Positions 33,762 to 43,808 of a stretch of 64,000 nt of DNA are shown here, piece by piece (within the stretch, counting starts at the first letter, position 1; every line of letters starts with the position of its first letter). Origin of the DNA: Cantharellus purpuraceus. Taxonomy: Eukaryota > Basidiomycota > Agaricomycetes > Cantharellales > Hydnaceae. Location: contig JALBUN010000001.1 in NCBI GenBank assembly GCA_025174535.1, positions 620,001 to 684,000 of the forward strand. The letters are read 5' to 3'. Both the position numbers and the translations under genes were made by a program. A model generated the notes under the pieces. The model had not been told where the DNA came from. It saw nothing but the letters and a program-made list of their open reading frames with translations, and did no database searches.

Positions 33762-34759
33762 GATACCCCATCTACCCCTCCGTTTATATCAATGGTGGAT
33801 GCTATGGTCTTCACCAGACTAAGCAAACTGGATGGCTCTCACACATTCCAGGTTCACCTCTCCGATCCGATATTCCTTGCCACTCATTCCACCCGATCAA
33901 CTCCACTGGACCTATCTATGGTTCCTAAGGAGTATCATGAGTTCGCCGACGTGTTCAGCAAGTCTAAAGCTGACTCCCTAGCAGAACACCGACCATACGA
34001 TCTCAAGATTGAACTGGATGATAACTCCACCCCTCCGCTTGGCCCTATCTACTCGCTATCCCAAAAAGAGCTACTGGCTCTCCAAACATTCATAGACGAG
34101 AACTTGGCCACAGGCTTCATCCGCCCATCCCTATCACCAAATGGAGCTCCGGTCCTATTTGTCTGCAAGAAGGATGGATCACTCCGCCTATGCGTCAAGT
34201 TCCATGGACTTAACAAGATCACCAAGAAAGATTGATACCCAATTCCCCGCACCGCAGACCTACTTGAGAGTCCTCGAAAAGCTAAGATCTATTCCAAAAT
34301 AGATCTCCAATATGCCTACCATCTAGTCTGCATCCAAGAAGGCGACGAATGGAAAACAACTTTCCACATGTGATATGGATCTTTCGAGTGGTGTGTCATG
34401 CCCTTTGGACTAACCAATGCTCCAGCCGCCTTCCAGAGGTTCATGAATGATACCTTCGCTGACCTCCTCAATGTGACCGTCCTCGTTTACTTAGATGACA
34501 TTTTGGTATATTCGGACAATGAAGAAGAACATTGGACACATGTCTGAGAGGTACTCCAACGTCTCCAAAAACATGGGCCTGCGCTGACAAATGCAAATTC
34601 CACTCTGACTCGGTCGAGTATCTAGGCTATATCCTCTCCCCGGCAGGACTGACAATGTCCGATGACAAAATCAAAGCCATACAGGAATGGCCAGAACCGC
34701 GGGGAGTCAAAGACATACAGTCCTTCCTGGGGTTCGCCAGCTTCTACCGCCGCTTCATT
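33762..34759 (+). pseudogene. Y (Ty3/gypsy) reverse transcriptase with in-frame stops
   Basis: Open from 33762 in frame with the protease of 29308-29952 if X is left out: the GATAC duplication forms the junction codons. It shows [68 protein letters not shown], the catalytic [11 protein letters not shown], and the thumb SVEYLGYILSPAGLTMSDDK to FLGFASFYRRF. Three TGA codons replace conserved Arg codons at about 34233, 34370 and 34545, and at least one frame slip lies near 34555. It is cut at 34760 by X copy 4; RNase H and integrase are missing. Confidence 0.9.
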
Positions 34760-36365
34760 TGAATCCAACCGTCCAACCAGTGGCACTCAGAAGCGGGTAA
34801 CAGCGAGGTGTGAAGTAGTCCAGCAACCGCTTCACATGAGTTCAAGCTTCTAATGCTCTGCAAAGGCAGTACACACTAGTAACTTAAACAAGAGCACTAA
34901 TGGCAGGACTATTGACAGACAATCTTGCCCTGTAGATTCATAGTCACATGAGGCAGATACTACACTCACGCCCAAAGCAGGAATATCACTACTTCGAGTG
35001 CAATCAAGTACAGTTACACAACTGTAAAAGATCCTTGAACTGGTAATCAACAGTTACTGAGATATAGAGGATGACACTGTATGTCACTCTAGTCACACTG
35101 GTGTGCAGAAGATGGGTAGAATAGGTTGAATATGTTACTATTTGTTATGACTATATTCATTAACGCCCAGATCCCCGTCCGATCCCCTCAGATCCCCGCG
35201 CATATGAAATCTATACTCCATTTGGAAACCACTACGTCTCCATTTACCTGTCCAATTGTCACCGCCGATTCTGCCCATCCGTCTCCGGTTCCGATGGATG
35301 CATCAGCATCACCATAGGAACCTGGACATCCGTCCCCGTCGGCCTCGGAGACCCATCACCAGAGTAATTATTATTAGATTTTGAATATGTATTTAAGTTG
35401 CCCGACTGGGGACTTCATTCCCCAGTTTGAATATTGAATCACACCTAGCTCCTAAGTCTGATCCTAACTCTCTAAGTTGTACTCCGTCTCCGAAATCTTG
35501 GACACCGGTATTAGTGAGGGCGCAGCACATAAGCTGAAGCCAAGTCTGTTCCGACCCCCACGACGTACTCTGACTCGACCAAACCTCCGATCCAATCTCC
35601 GACCCCAAATCGGACCTAGTGCATAACACTATTTCAGAGGCAGAATGGCCTCCTTATATATTGTATTTACAGGGGCTGACTAATGGTTCTGGAATATTCT
35701 ACCTATTAATAGATGGAAGCTACTGGAAGGTTGTGGAAGGTGGAAGAAAGGGGTAGAATATTCCAAGCCAATCACAGGATCTGATCACAGCATTAACACT
35801 GATCAGGAGCTGAATAATGGTTCTGGAAAGTTCTATCTAATAATAGAAGGAAACAGCTAGAATGTTATGGAAAGGGGTAGAATATTCCAAGGCAATCACC
35901 TGATTTGATCCCTGAACTAGGCACTGATCAGGCAAAAAGAAGGGTGTCCACCCTGTTTTCTGCACTGGTTTGGACAGCCATGGATAGCCACATCTCATGT
36001 GATGATCTGCACGGAAAATAGTGCCCTGAGAGGCTGTGGTTGTCAAGTTAGAGAATATTTATTGATCAGAGACATCTGAGCTTGAATTCAGGCTGAATGC
36101 CTGGTCCAAAGGTGGATAGCCGGCTGTGCGAAGGTTTGTGGGCGCCTATGGGTCCACAACTGTAGCACAGCAGAAATAAATCATTCTGGGCCGAGTTCTG
36201 CATGGAATATTCCCAGAAAAATATGGAAAAATAGAGAATATTTGAATAAGTCCATTCCAGGTACAAGCACCAAATATATGCTGATATTTAGGAATGGAAA
36301 AGCAAAGAATAGCACATTGGTGCTGCATAAATGGAATTTGATAGGGAAAAGGTGGTTCCCATACA
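34760..36365 (-). mobile_element. LTR X copy 4, 3' truncated, split by Y solo LTR 6
   Basis: Begins on the minus strand at 36365 with TGTATGGGAACC and runs to GGTTGGATTCA at 34760, where about the last 330 bp are gone. It joins reverse transcriptase sequence directly, so a deletion took the X end, RNase H, integrase and the region up to the antisense ORF. HSE-like triplet at 35687-35699. Confidence 0.87.
35143..35628 (+). mobile_element. Y solo LTR 6, target duplication CTATT
   Basis: 486 bp, the shortest Y LTR, TGTTATGAC... to ...GTGCATAACA, with CTATT at 35138-35142 and 35629-35633. It lacks about 30 bp near 35340 that the other copies have. Confidence 0.93.
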
Positions 36366-38004
36366 CTCCATCTCCAACTCTCTACATCCAATACCCAATC
36401 TTTCTCATCCCCCATATCTGAATCTTCATCCAAGGGAGCCATGAATTTCCACAGCCAACACAACTCAGCAGTCCGCCGACCCTCCAGAACCTCCTTCCGT
36501 TTCATTGTCTTCACCAAGTCCACTAACAACCCCTCTGTCTGCCGAAGGTGCTCCGACTGCAGGTTAACCAGTCGGATAAGCTGGCCCACAGTACTGTTGG
36601 GTGCAGAAACGCGCCCCGTACCTGCACTGGTCGTTGCCCCTTCTGATCCGACACTGCTACCCCCAGCTGCCACAGCACCCGTCTCCATCCACCACTTTTT
36701 GGTCAGACGACCTTCCGATTCTTTCTCCACCCCTCCTTGTACCACTAGTCAGGGCTTGATGCTCCAACTCTGGGGATCGAACTTTCCATCGACCCTACAC
36801 CCTCCTTTCCAACCCCGACAATGATTGCAGGACCGAAGGTGGCGAGTTGGGCTGGTAGGCCACACACACTCCATGCCTGCATCACAACACAAGTCGCAAA
36901 TTACACCAGGCCCGCCGAATGGCTCCGTCGGAGCCAGAGCCTTGGGTGGTCCGCTCCTTCTCAATGCAGCCTCCAAGTGTTCCCTCTCCTCCTCCTTGTC
37001 CTGCTGTTCAGCCGCCGCCTTCTCCATCTCACGCTTGCAAAGCTGGATCGCTGACCTAGCAACACGCAGCTCCTTCTTATGGGTCACCAACACGCGACTC
37101 TCCACCTTGCACCATATGACCCTCCAGTCCACCTCCCGCTTCTCCATATCAGCACTCGGGTGCACCTTCAATGAAAAGATTGCGACCTTGAGGTTCTTCT
37201 TGGTGGTAGCAGCATAAAGCTCCACTCTTTTGCGAGCCTCGACTGTGGCTACCCAAGCCATCTCCTCGTAGCAATTTGAGGTTGGATCCAGCTCCGCATC
37301 CGTCCCAACATCCACGCCCGCCTCGGGCTCTGTATTTGTGTCAAGCTCCATATTGGCATCAGGATCCACCTCCGCCCTCTCTGCCTCCGCCGCTTCATCT
37401 TCCTCAGCCACACCCAACCCAAATAATGGCCGTGACCACGGACATAACGGCGAGTCCACCATAGGGACAGTTGTCAGACGGGTTGTCTCCATCTGCGTAA
37501 TCGAGATGATGGCAACCTCGGGGGTCCCTGCCTGTATTGGCACACTTGGACTTCCTGGGTGGCTGGTCACCCCTGCCCCGGTCACCTCCTCCTCTACCTC
37601 CATGGCGGCTTCTAGCTTGTGCGCCTGCTCCTCCACTTCCTTCAGTCTCATGGCCTCCATCGTGGCCGCAAGTTCCTTGACCCTGTGGGCTCGCTCGGCT
37701 TTTGCTTCCTCCTCTTTCCTTCTCTGTTCCATCTCCACTGCCTCCTTCCATCTCTGTTCCTCCTCTCCTCCTCCTTCCATCTCCGTTCTGCTTCCTCCTC
37801 CTCCTTCCATCTCCGTTCTGCTTCCTCCTCTTTCCGTCTCCACTCCTCTTCCTCTTCCTTCCATTGGGCCAAGAGCAACTGCTCAAGCTCGGCCACACTC
37901 ATGCTTGCCAAAGGGTTTGACATCATTGAGGATAAGACCTCAATCATGCCCCTCCTTTTATATGTCTCCAGACCCCCAGTATAACTCCAACTGCACCCAA
38001 CCAT
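36366..38004 (-). pseudogene. Y antisense ORF, copy B: coiled-coil protein with Zn2Cys6-like array
   Basis: Longest frame 36749-37864 (371 residues). Upstream, in another frame, lie MIEVLSSMMSNPLASMSVAE and a Glu/Lys repeat; a one-base slip in a GAG-rich run near 37760 separates them. Order: N-terminal helix, charged coiled coil (KELAATMEAMRLKEVEEQ), acidic Asp/Glu stretch, YEEMAWVATVEARKRVELYA, a second helix (REMEKAAAEQQDKEEEREHL), then CDLCCDAGMEC and SCNHCRGWKGGC in the spacing CX2CX6CX12CX2CX6C, to SIKP and TGA at 36749. The same frame reopens at once (VQGGVEKESEGRLTKKWW) with a leucine-rich tail and is cut by X copy 4. It lies antisense to gag-pol beside the 3' LTR. Not disrupted by an LTR, but probably not functional. 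Confidence 0.62.
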
Positions 38005-38064
38005 CTCACCTATTCAATCCATGGACATGAGGCCTCAGGGGCTCGGCCTTAAATGGAGAGATAC

Positions 38065-38627
38065 TGTTATGACTATATTCATTAACGCCCAGATCCCCAT
38101 CCGATCCACTCAGATCCCCATGCATATGAAATCTATACTCCATTTGGAAACCGCCACATCTCCATTTACCTGTCTGATTGTCACCGCCAATTCCGCCCAT
38201 CCATCTCCGGTTCCGATTGATGCATCAGCATCACCATAGGAACCCAGACATCTGTCCCTGTCGGACTCAGACATACTCATGTAAGGCCGTCAGCCTTGGA
38301 GACCCATCACCGGAGTAATTATTATTAGATGTCAAATATGTATTTAAGCTGTCTGACTGGGGACTTCATTCCCCAGTTCAAATATCAAATCACGCCTAGT
38401 TCCTAAGTCTGATCCTAACTCTCTAAGTTGTACTCCATCTCCAAAATCTCAGACACCAGTATTAGTGAGGGCGCAGCACATAAGCTGAAGCCAAGTCCGT
38501 TCTGACCCCCACGACGTACCCGACTCCTTCTCCAACTCCAACCAAACCTCCAACCCAATCTCCAACCCAATCTCCAACCCAATCTCCAACCCAATCTCCA
38601 ACCCCCAATCGGACCTAGTGCGTAACA
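38065..38627 (+). mobile_element. Y LTR 7: 3' LTR of Y copy B
   Basis: 563 bp, TGTTATGAC... to ...GTGCGTAACA. It contains about four copies of the 12-bp tandem repeat near 38541-38600. Internal side GGAGAGATAC; outer side GAAGG, the partner of CCTTC beside LTR 5. Retains GTGCG where older copies read GTGCA. Confidence 0.9.
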
Positions 38628-38951
38628 GAAGGGCATTGAATTTGGAGTTAATGCCACACTGGTATGTCTTTTTCTTGAGGTGTTCCCAAGCCTTGGATGC
38701 TGAGGTATATTGTTCTATTTCTTGGGAAAGCAAGTCCTCAACTACTTGACATAGCATCCTGACATCCTATCATTCATATTATTCCATTCAAGCTTCTTGG
38801 TTTCATCCAATGGAGGTACACTTTTGATTCCTTTGATATAGGACCATGTGCCATTTGCTCATAGGATCACACAGCATCTCCTGGACCATTGTGGCCATGT
38901 ACCAACAGTGAGTCTGCCAACATTTTTCTCAGTGAGTTTAGTATCTGTCAT
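38628..38951 (-). pseudogene. Ty1/copia gag N-half
   Basis: Starts at the ATG at 38951 (MTDTKLTEKNVGRLTVGTWP), with an in-frame TGA and one frame slip, then VPPLDETKKLEWNN, QVVEDLLSQEIEQYTSASKA and WEHLKKKTYQCGINSKFNAL. It is broken at 38627 by Y. The frame is continuous with 31551-31583 and then 27284-27906 once Y and X are left out. Confidence 0.87.
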
Positions 38952-39029
38952 ACTGTTGGATATTTCAGAGGTGATTATGCACAGTAGAAAATCTTTTGTC
39001 AAAGCATGGACTTGGGGCCCATAACCTAT

Positions 39030-39219
39030 TGTGATCTGAAGAATGAGGACTACATGATAGAATGTATAGGTTGAATGTAAAATGGGAAAAGGTATTAGTG
39101 TTCCTCACCTCAGTCCATATATTGTGAATATGGCTGAGGAACCACAGGAGGAACCACAGACGTGTTATATACATCCATGGTGGTGAGAATATTAAATGAA
39201 AATATGTAATATGACAACA
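39030..39219 (-). mobile_element. Ty1/copia 5' LTR (190 bp) and primer binding site
   Basis: On the minus strand TGTTGTCATATTAC... to ...CAGATCACA. Just downstream (39015-39026 on plus) is GGTTATGGGCCC, one mismatch from the complement of the anticodon arm of initiator tRNA-Met, the half-tRNA priming site used by copia-type elements. The gag ATG follows about 65 bp later. No matching 3' LTR was found. Confidence 0.72.
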
Positions 39220-39271
39220 CCCGAAACATGTCGGTGATGTCGCTGTGATGTGTCATTGGTGTGTGTCCATT

Positions 39272-39704
39272 TCACATATGTGACCCGTTCAATATATGTG
39301 ACCCACTCGATGTTCCAATAGGGAACAGCATAAATACTGCATCTACGCCATTTGGTCTTGCCTTGAGGACCTGGACCTCTTTACTGAACATCAACGCAAG
39401 GCCCTGTGTAGAAACACTTGCCAGCGATGCGACCCATGCTCCAACACTGTGACCTATGAGTATGACTCTGGTGTCTGGCCAGCAAGCCTTGATCGCCTCG
39501 TGAAATTGCAAGGCAGCCTCCACTTGGTGTAATAGACTCGTCTTCTGCGAGACGCTGAGAGAAGGGGTATGTCCTAGATGTGCATGTGCATAGATGTCCA
39601 GTCCATTGTTTAAAAGTCTATCAAGCCTAGATTACCCGGTGGGAAATGTACAATTACAATTACCGCGTGTGTCGTTGACTCCCTTCGCAATCGCAGGCCG
39701 TACC
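39272..39704 (-). pseudogene. Lipid-droplet-associated-hydrolase-like (LDAH family) remnant
   Basis: Minus-strand frames give AVIVIVHFPPGNLGLIDF, then after a frame break DIYAHAHLGHTPSLSVSQKT and RVILIGHSVGAWVASLASVS, then GVDAVFMLFP. These match the start, the nucleophile elbow GHSxG and the LFP segment of the LDAH/DUF2305 hydrolases. About ten residues are lost after GLIDF, and the C-terminal half, with the catalytic Asp and His, is absent. The copia 5' LTR lies 50 bp beyond, so the transposon probably destroyed or truncated the gene. Confidence 0.6.
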
Positions 39705-39719
39705 TGGTATAAGCAACAG

Positions 39720-40179
39720 CACAGTCTAAACCTCTGCAGTCGCACACGGCCACCACCTGACGTGTGCGTCGACGCTTGATTCGGAAAGGCTGTGCGTGAA
39801 TACTCCCGAGTAAGACTTGGTCCTGGAATCTGGATGTATTGATGCTTGGTCCAGAAAACGGGGCACTTGGCGCGTCATATCATTGAGCGGAGGCAGACAA
39901 TTGAATTGGTGCACGTGTCCGTGCAGGTCAGGATCACGTTGTGTCACGAGCTGTCACACTGCCGGATCAACACCTCCTGCTCCCATCCGCCATCAGGCAT
40001 CTCTCAAGACTGATGCAGCCTTGCAGAAACCCTTACAAAAATAGCCATTTTCTGAAACAGCTTATCCTACAAATATAGTACATTTTACCCTCATTTTCTG
40101 ATAACATGACCTGGTTCAAACTTGAAGTTCGCATAGCCAGCTTGGTATGAATGAATCCATAATGATAACTTTGCGAGAA
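39720..40179. other. Spacer between hydrolase remnant and endoglucanase 3' end
   Basis: About 460 bp without a frame I can support; contains the endoglucanase 3' UTR. Confidence 0.4.
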
Positions 40180-41967
40180 TCATGGCAGATTGGGCCGCAC
40201 GGCCTGCACCCAGAGGGGCTGGTCCGACCCATCCGGGTTTGGTGTCACAGACAATATATACTTGGTATCAAATGCACCCTACGAGCATCAAAGCATCATC
40301 CACCACGAGCATACTATATTACAGAACAGCGACACTCACGGCAGCCCAAACGGAAAATCCAATAATGCTCTTCGAATTCGATTTGATGAATGCGAGCTCT
40401 GAACCCAAACTAAAATAAAAGCCTCAGATATTTGGTGAAACCAGGTCGGAAAATATTTACTTGGTTTCGCAGCTTGCAGTATTTCCGCCTCCTGTTTCAG
40501 AGAGGAGAGCTTGTCGGTTGCCATTTGATTGAAGCCAGGAGACAAGGGTCTTGAGGACGGCAACATTGTCCTTTGGGAAAGCGGATCGCTTAGTATAACC
40601 AACGATATAACTCGTTGAAAGACTCACTGTGACACAATCCGAATGAGTCCCGCTATTGTCAGAGTCAAGGTACTTGTGAACTGCGATAGGAAAAATCAAC
40701 CAGTTACCACATCATCCAGGGTCACCGCCTACCATCAAAGACAAGCAACGAAGAGTTACCACTGGCGGCGGCTGGATCGATAACCTTGAGAAGATCAGGT
40801 CCAGCCTCGGTGGGCAGTTCCTGAGCGCTGGAATAGCTGGAGCCGGGAATGAGAATGATCTGAGAAGTGGCGCCCGCTGCGCGAATAGCGTTGACGGCGG
40901 CCTGGACAGATTGAGCCCAGAGGGCGGTTCCCTGTGGCAGGTCATGCGGTTCATTCCTAGGAGACAAGTGGGTGATAAGGATGCCTGTTTCAGAAACAGC
41001 TAGAAACATCTTACATGATGCCGAACTAAAGAGGGCTAGGTGAATACAAGGGGAATACGATGAGGCAACGTACGCACGATAATTTTGCTAATATATGCGT
41101 ATTTGGTAGCCAGTTGTGACCAGATGGTGGCATACTGAGCATTGGTTGGGCCCCCCTGGCCGATAACCGCACCATTCCATCGGGCATAGTTATGCTGTTG
41201 TTGGAAACTATCAGAAAACCAGCCAAATTACAGAATCTGTAACAAAAAAAACCCACCAAGTCCAAGATGACATAAGCACCTGTAGCCAAGGCAGCCTGCA
41301 CTGTTGCATCGAACTCTGAGAAGAAGGTAGCATTGATGGCTCCGCCAAGGGTAGGAGTCATAAGTTGCCAGGCTGGGAATAATCTCACTTATGGACAGTA
41401 CTTGAAGAGCAGTCAGTAACTGCTCACCGAATGCTGACGGAAAGTGAGATGATATAATCATGTTAAAGGAACAGGATCATTGGAATAAATGCTAGCAACT
41501 CACGGATGCGGAATAGATTGGCACCTTCACTAGCAAAGTGCGCATATTGAGCAGGAGGGGGAGTACTTCCTGTGCCGTTGAAAGAACCGTCTGTAAATAC
41601 GCTAAAATCATAACCCGCCGTGTTGACTCCTCCAAGGAAGGGAAGGGAAGAGCCCGGGCCTGGCGGAGGGGGACTTGAGGTGGTACCTGGGAGGCACTGC
41701 GAGTAGTCTATAAAACACATTGAGCGTTACTGATGGAAGAATATCAAGTACGTGAACTTCACATGGGTTTACCACAGTGCAGGTCGACCCAGCTTCACAG
41801 GTTGTGGAACCGGACCATCCCATGCCCCCACCTTGGTTAATTTCTGCTTCATTTCCGTCAATTTCTTAACATCAGAGTAAGCACTCACATTGACCGTATA
41901 CTGTGGACTGTGCCTGTGACCTGGCGACATGAACTACTAAAAAGATCGCTATAGAGGTGGCCTTCAT
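40180..41967 (-). CDS. Secreted GH5 endo-beta-1,4-glucanase with N-terminal CBM1
   Basis: Cleaves internal beta-1,4 bonds of cellulose outside the cell. Signal peptide MKATSIAIFLVVHVARSQAQ, then a family 1 cellulose-binding module (STVYGQCGGMGWSG, TTCEAGSTCTVVNPYYSQCL), a Pro/Ser linker (TTSSPPPPGPGSS), and the GH5 barrel: LPFLGGVNTAGYDFSV, EGANLFRIPFAWQLM, AYVILDLHNYARW. The acid/base is in MNEPHD, and the nucleophile is in LLSETGGGN. The C-terminus is SVWAA, an intron, GAFDTKYILSVTP and QPLWVQAVRPNLP. About ten short introns; one ends directly before MNEPHD. Length about 390 residues, normal for EG2/Cel5A-type enzymes. All catalytic residues that I can place are present. Indicates a plant-cell-wall-degrading capacity. 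Confidence 0.93.
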
Positions 41968-43808
41968 TTCGAAAGTCGAACAAGTTATTGAAGCAGCATT
42001 AGTCGTATGCGCTGCATTTTATAGCGTAGTGTGCAGGTTGAGTTCGGTTAAACCTGTACTGTGCAGCTAGAATCATTCCATAGGGCTAGCCTGAGCAGTT
42101 CCGAAGAATGTCCTCGCGTTGCACCCCTTCAAGCTTCATGCCTCCATTTTTTGAACGACACATTTTGCTTCTAAAGCCTTTGTCGCGCATGGAGAATGCA
42201 CGGAGAATCACAGCAAGTTCCTCCGACGAATAGCACGTGATGAGGAGGATGTCCTTCAAGCTTGCATACCTAATTCCGCCATTTCTGCGAGGGCGTCTTC
42301 CTTTCATACACTAGTATTGGTATGATGATTCGATAAATTTTCTTCACCATACCACTGGCAAAACCGCACTCCCTAGCGTTTCTCCCCGTAATACTGCGTG
42401 GCGCTGATGTACAGGGGCCGCCATGTCGAACAAGCAGAGGATGGCAATGTGAAACAGCATTTTGTTTGATGTGGCATAGGGTGCCACAGCGTAGGGTAGT
42501 ATGAAATCAGGAGCCGCATCGCACCGTGACTCGGACTGGCTGCCGCTGCCGCTGAAGGCAACATCCGATCATTCGGTAACAACCGCAGTAATCACAGGCA
42601 GCGATGCATACATGTATTGCAAGTAGCACTCACGTGATCCACAATAACGGAAACACATCCATGGGCACTAACTAACCTCCCAACCTCACGGTGGCAATGA
42701 CGAACCTCCTCGGGCAGAACGTGACCCCGTCGGTCAACGTACGGGCGATCGTCTGCCCATGCCGCAACCCCCACATTTCAATCGAATTGAATTGGTCCCG
42801 CCATGTACGCCACTGTCGCACTTTCCCCGAGTTAAGGCTAGTCAAACGATCAGTTGTTTTATATCGCCTCCTATATATATATCATTCATACACCCCGCCA
42901 TTAACCAGTAATCATCATCGCTCTGCACTGCCGACGCACATGAGACGTCTTCGTTCACAATCACCAAAAGCCATCATCGGCGGTATTCTATCCCCTGATA
43001 GATCTCCTGACCTGTGAACACTTTTTCAACGGGGCATCACTGTCATTGCCAACAGCACGGCGTTTGGAATAAGGGACAGCAAGGAGGTTTGTGGACACGA
43101 GGCCAGCCAGTATTACCAATTTATACTTAGAGTGGAATTGTCTACCCAAGATGTATTCTAGAGTCACATGCACAGGTACCATCGACGTAACATGGTATGG
43201 CTTGAGCCTTTCAAAGTGAAATAAAATAAAATTGTTTTCCCGACTTTGATGGCAGCCCGGGATCTGTTTCCCTGGTGGAGCTCACGGGGACAGCAAAAAG
43301 CTGCCTATAACATATGACCGGAAGGTGTTTGGCGTTGCCCATAAGTCCCCTGAGATGCCCGACGGGGTCGCTTGTGAATCGATACAGCGCCTGACCCATA
43401 ACTAGTTGATGTCAGTTTGATGACGGGGGCAAAGGGTGAGAATCAATCTATATGTAGCACCTCGTTCCCGATCGACTGTGACACACTTGTGAGAGTCTGG
43501 AGTAGGTAGTGTGTACTGGAGCATCGCCTCAACCGTCGAAGAACATAAGCGCGGAACGCTATACAAGTGGCGGCGTCGACGCGTTCGTAAGTGGAACAGT
43601 GAGAATGTGAAATGCATATCTTTGTGGATATGCCAAGGCTTCCTAATCTATTTTAGTTTCATACATACGTTACGCGCTCCTATCTCGATTGATGTGTGCC
43701 AATTGGGGCGTTCAATATTCTATTTCCCACCAAGGCTCCTAAATACTTATACTTATAGAATGCAGAATAGAGTGGAGTTGCCCCGCCTCTCTTCAGGTTG
43801 CCACCATC
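41968..43808. other. Divergent promoter region between endoglucanase and transporter
   Basis: About 1.84 kb shared by two divergent genes. Frames such as 42086-42307 and 43402-43617 show no domain and no support from splice sites. Apart from the TATA box I see no feature. Confidence 0.45.
42017..42023 (-). promoter_or_regulatory. TATA box of the endoglucanase
   Basis: TATAAAA on the minus strand, 50 bp upstream of the ATG at 41967. Confidence 0.5.

Noticed and set aside
37338..38030. 230-residue plus-strand frame rich in Ser and Leu
   Set aside because: Shadow of the GAG/CTC-rich coiled-coil coding region on the minus strand; no domain.
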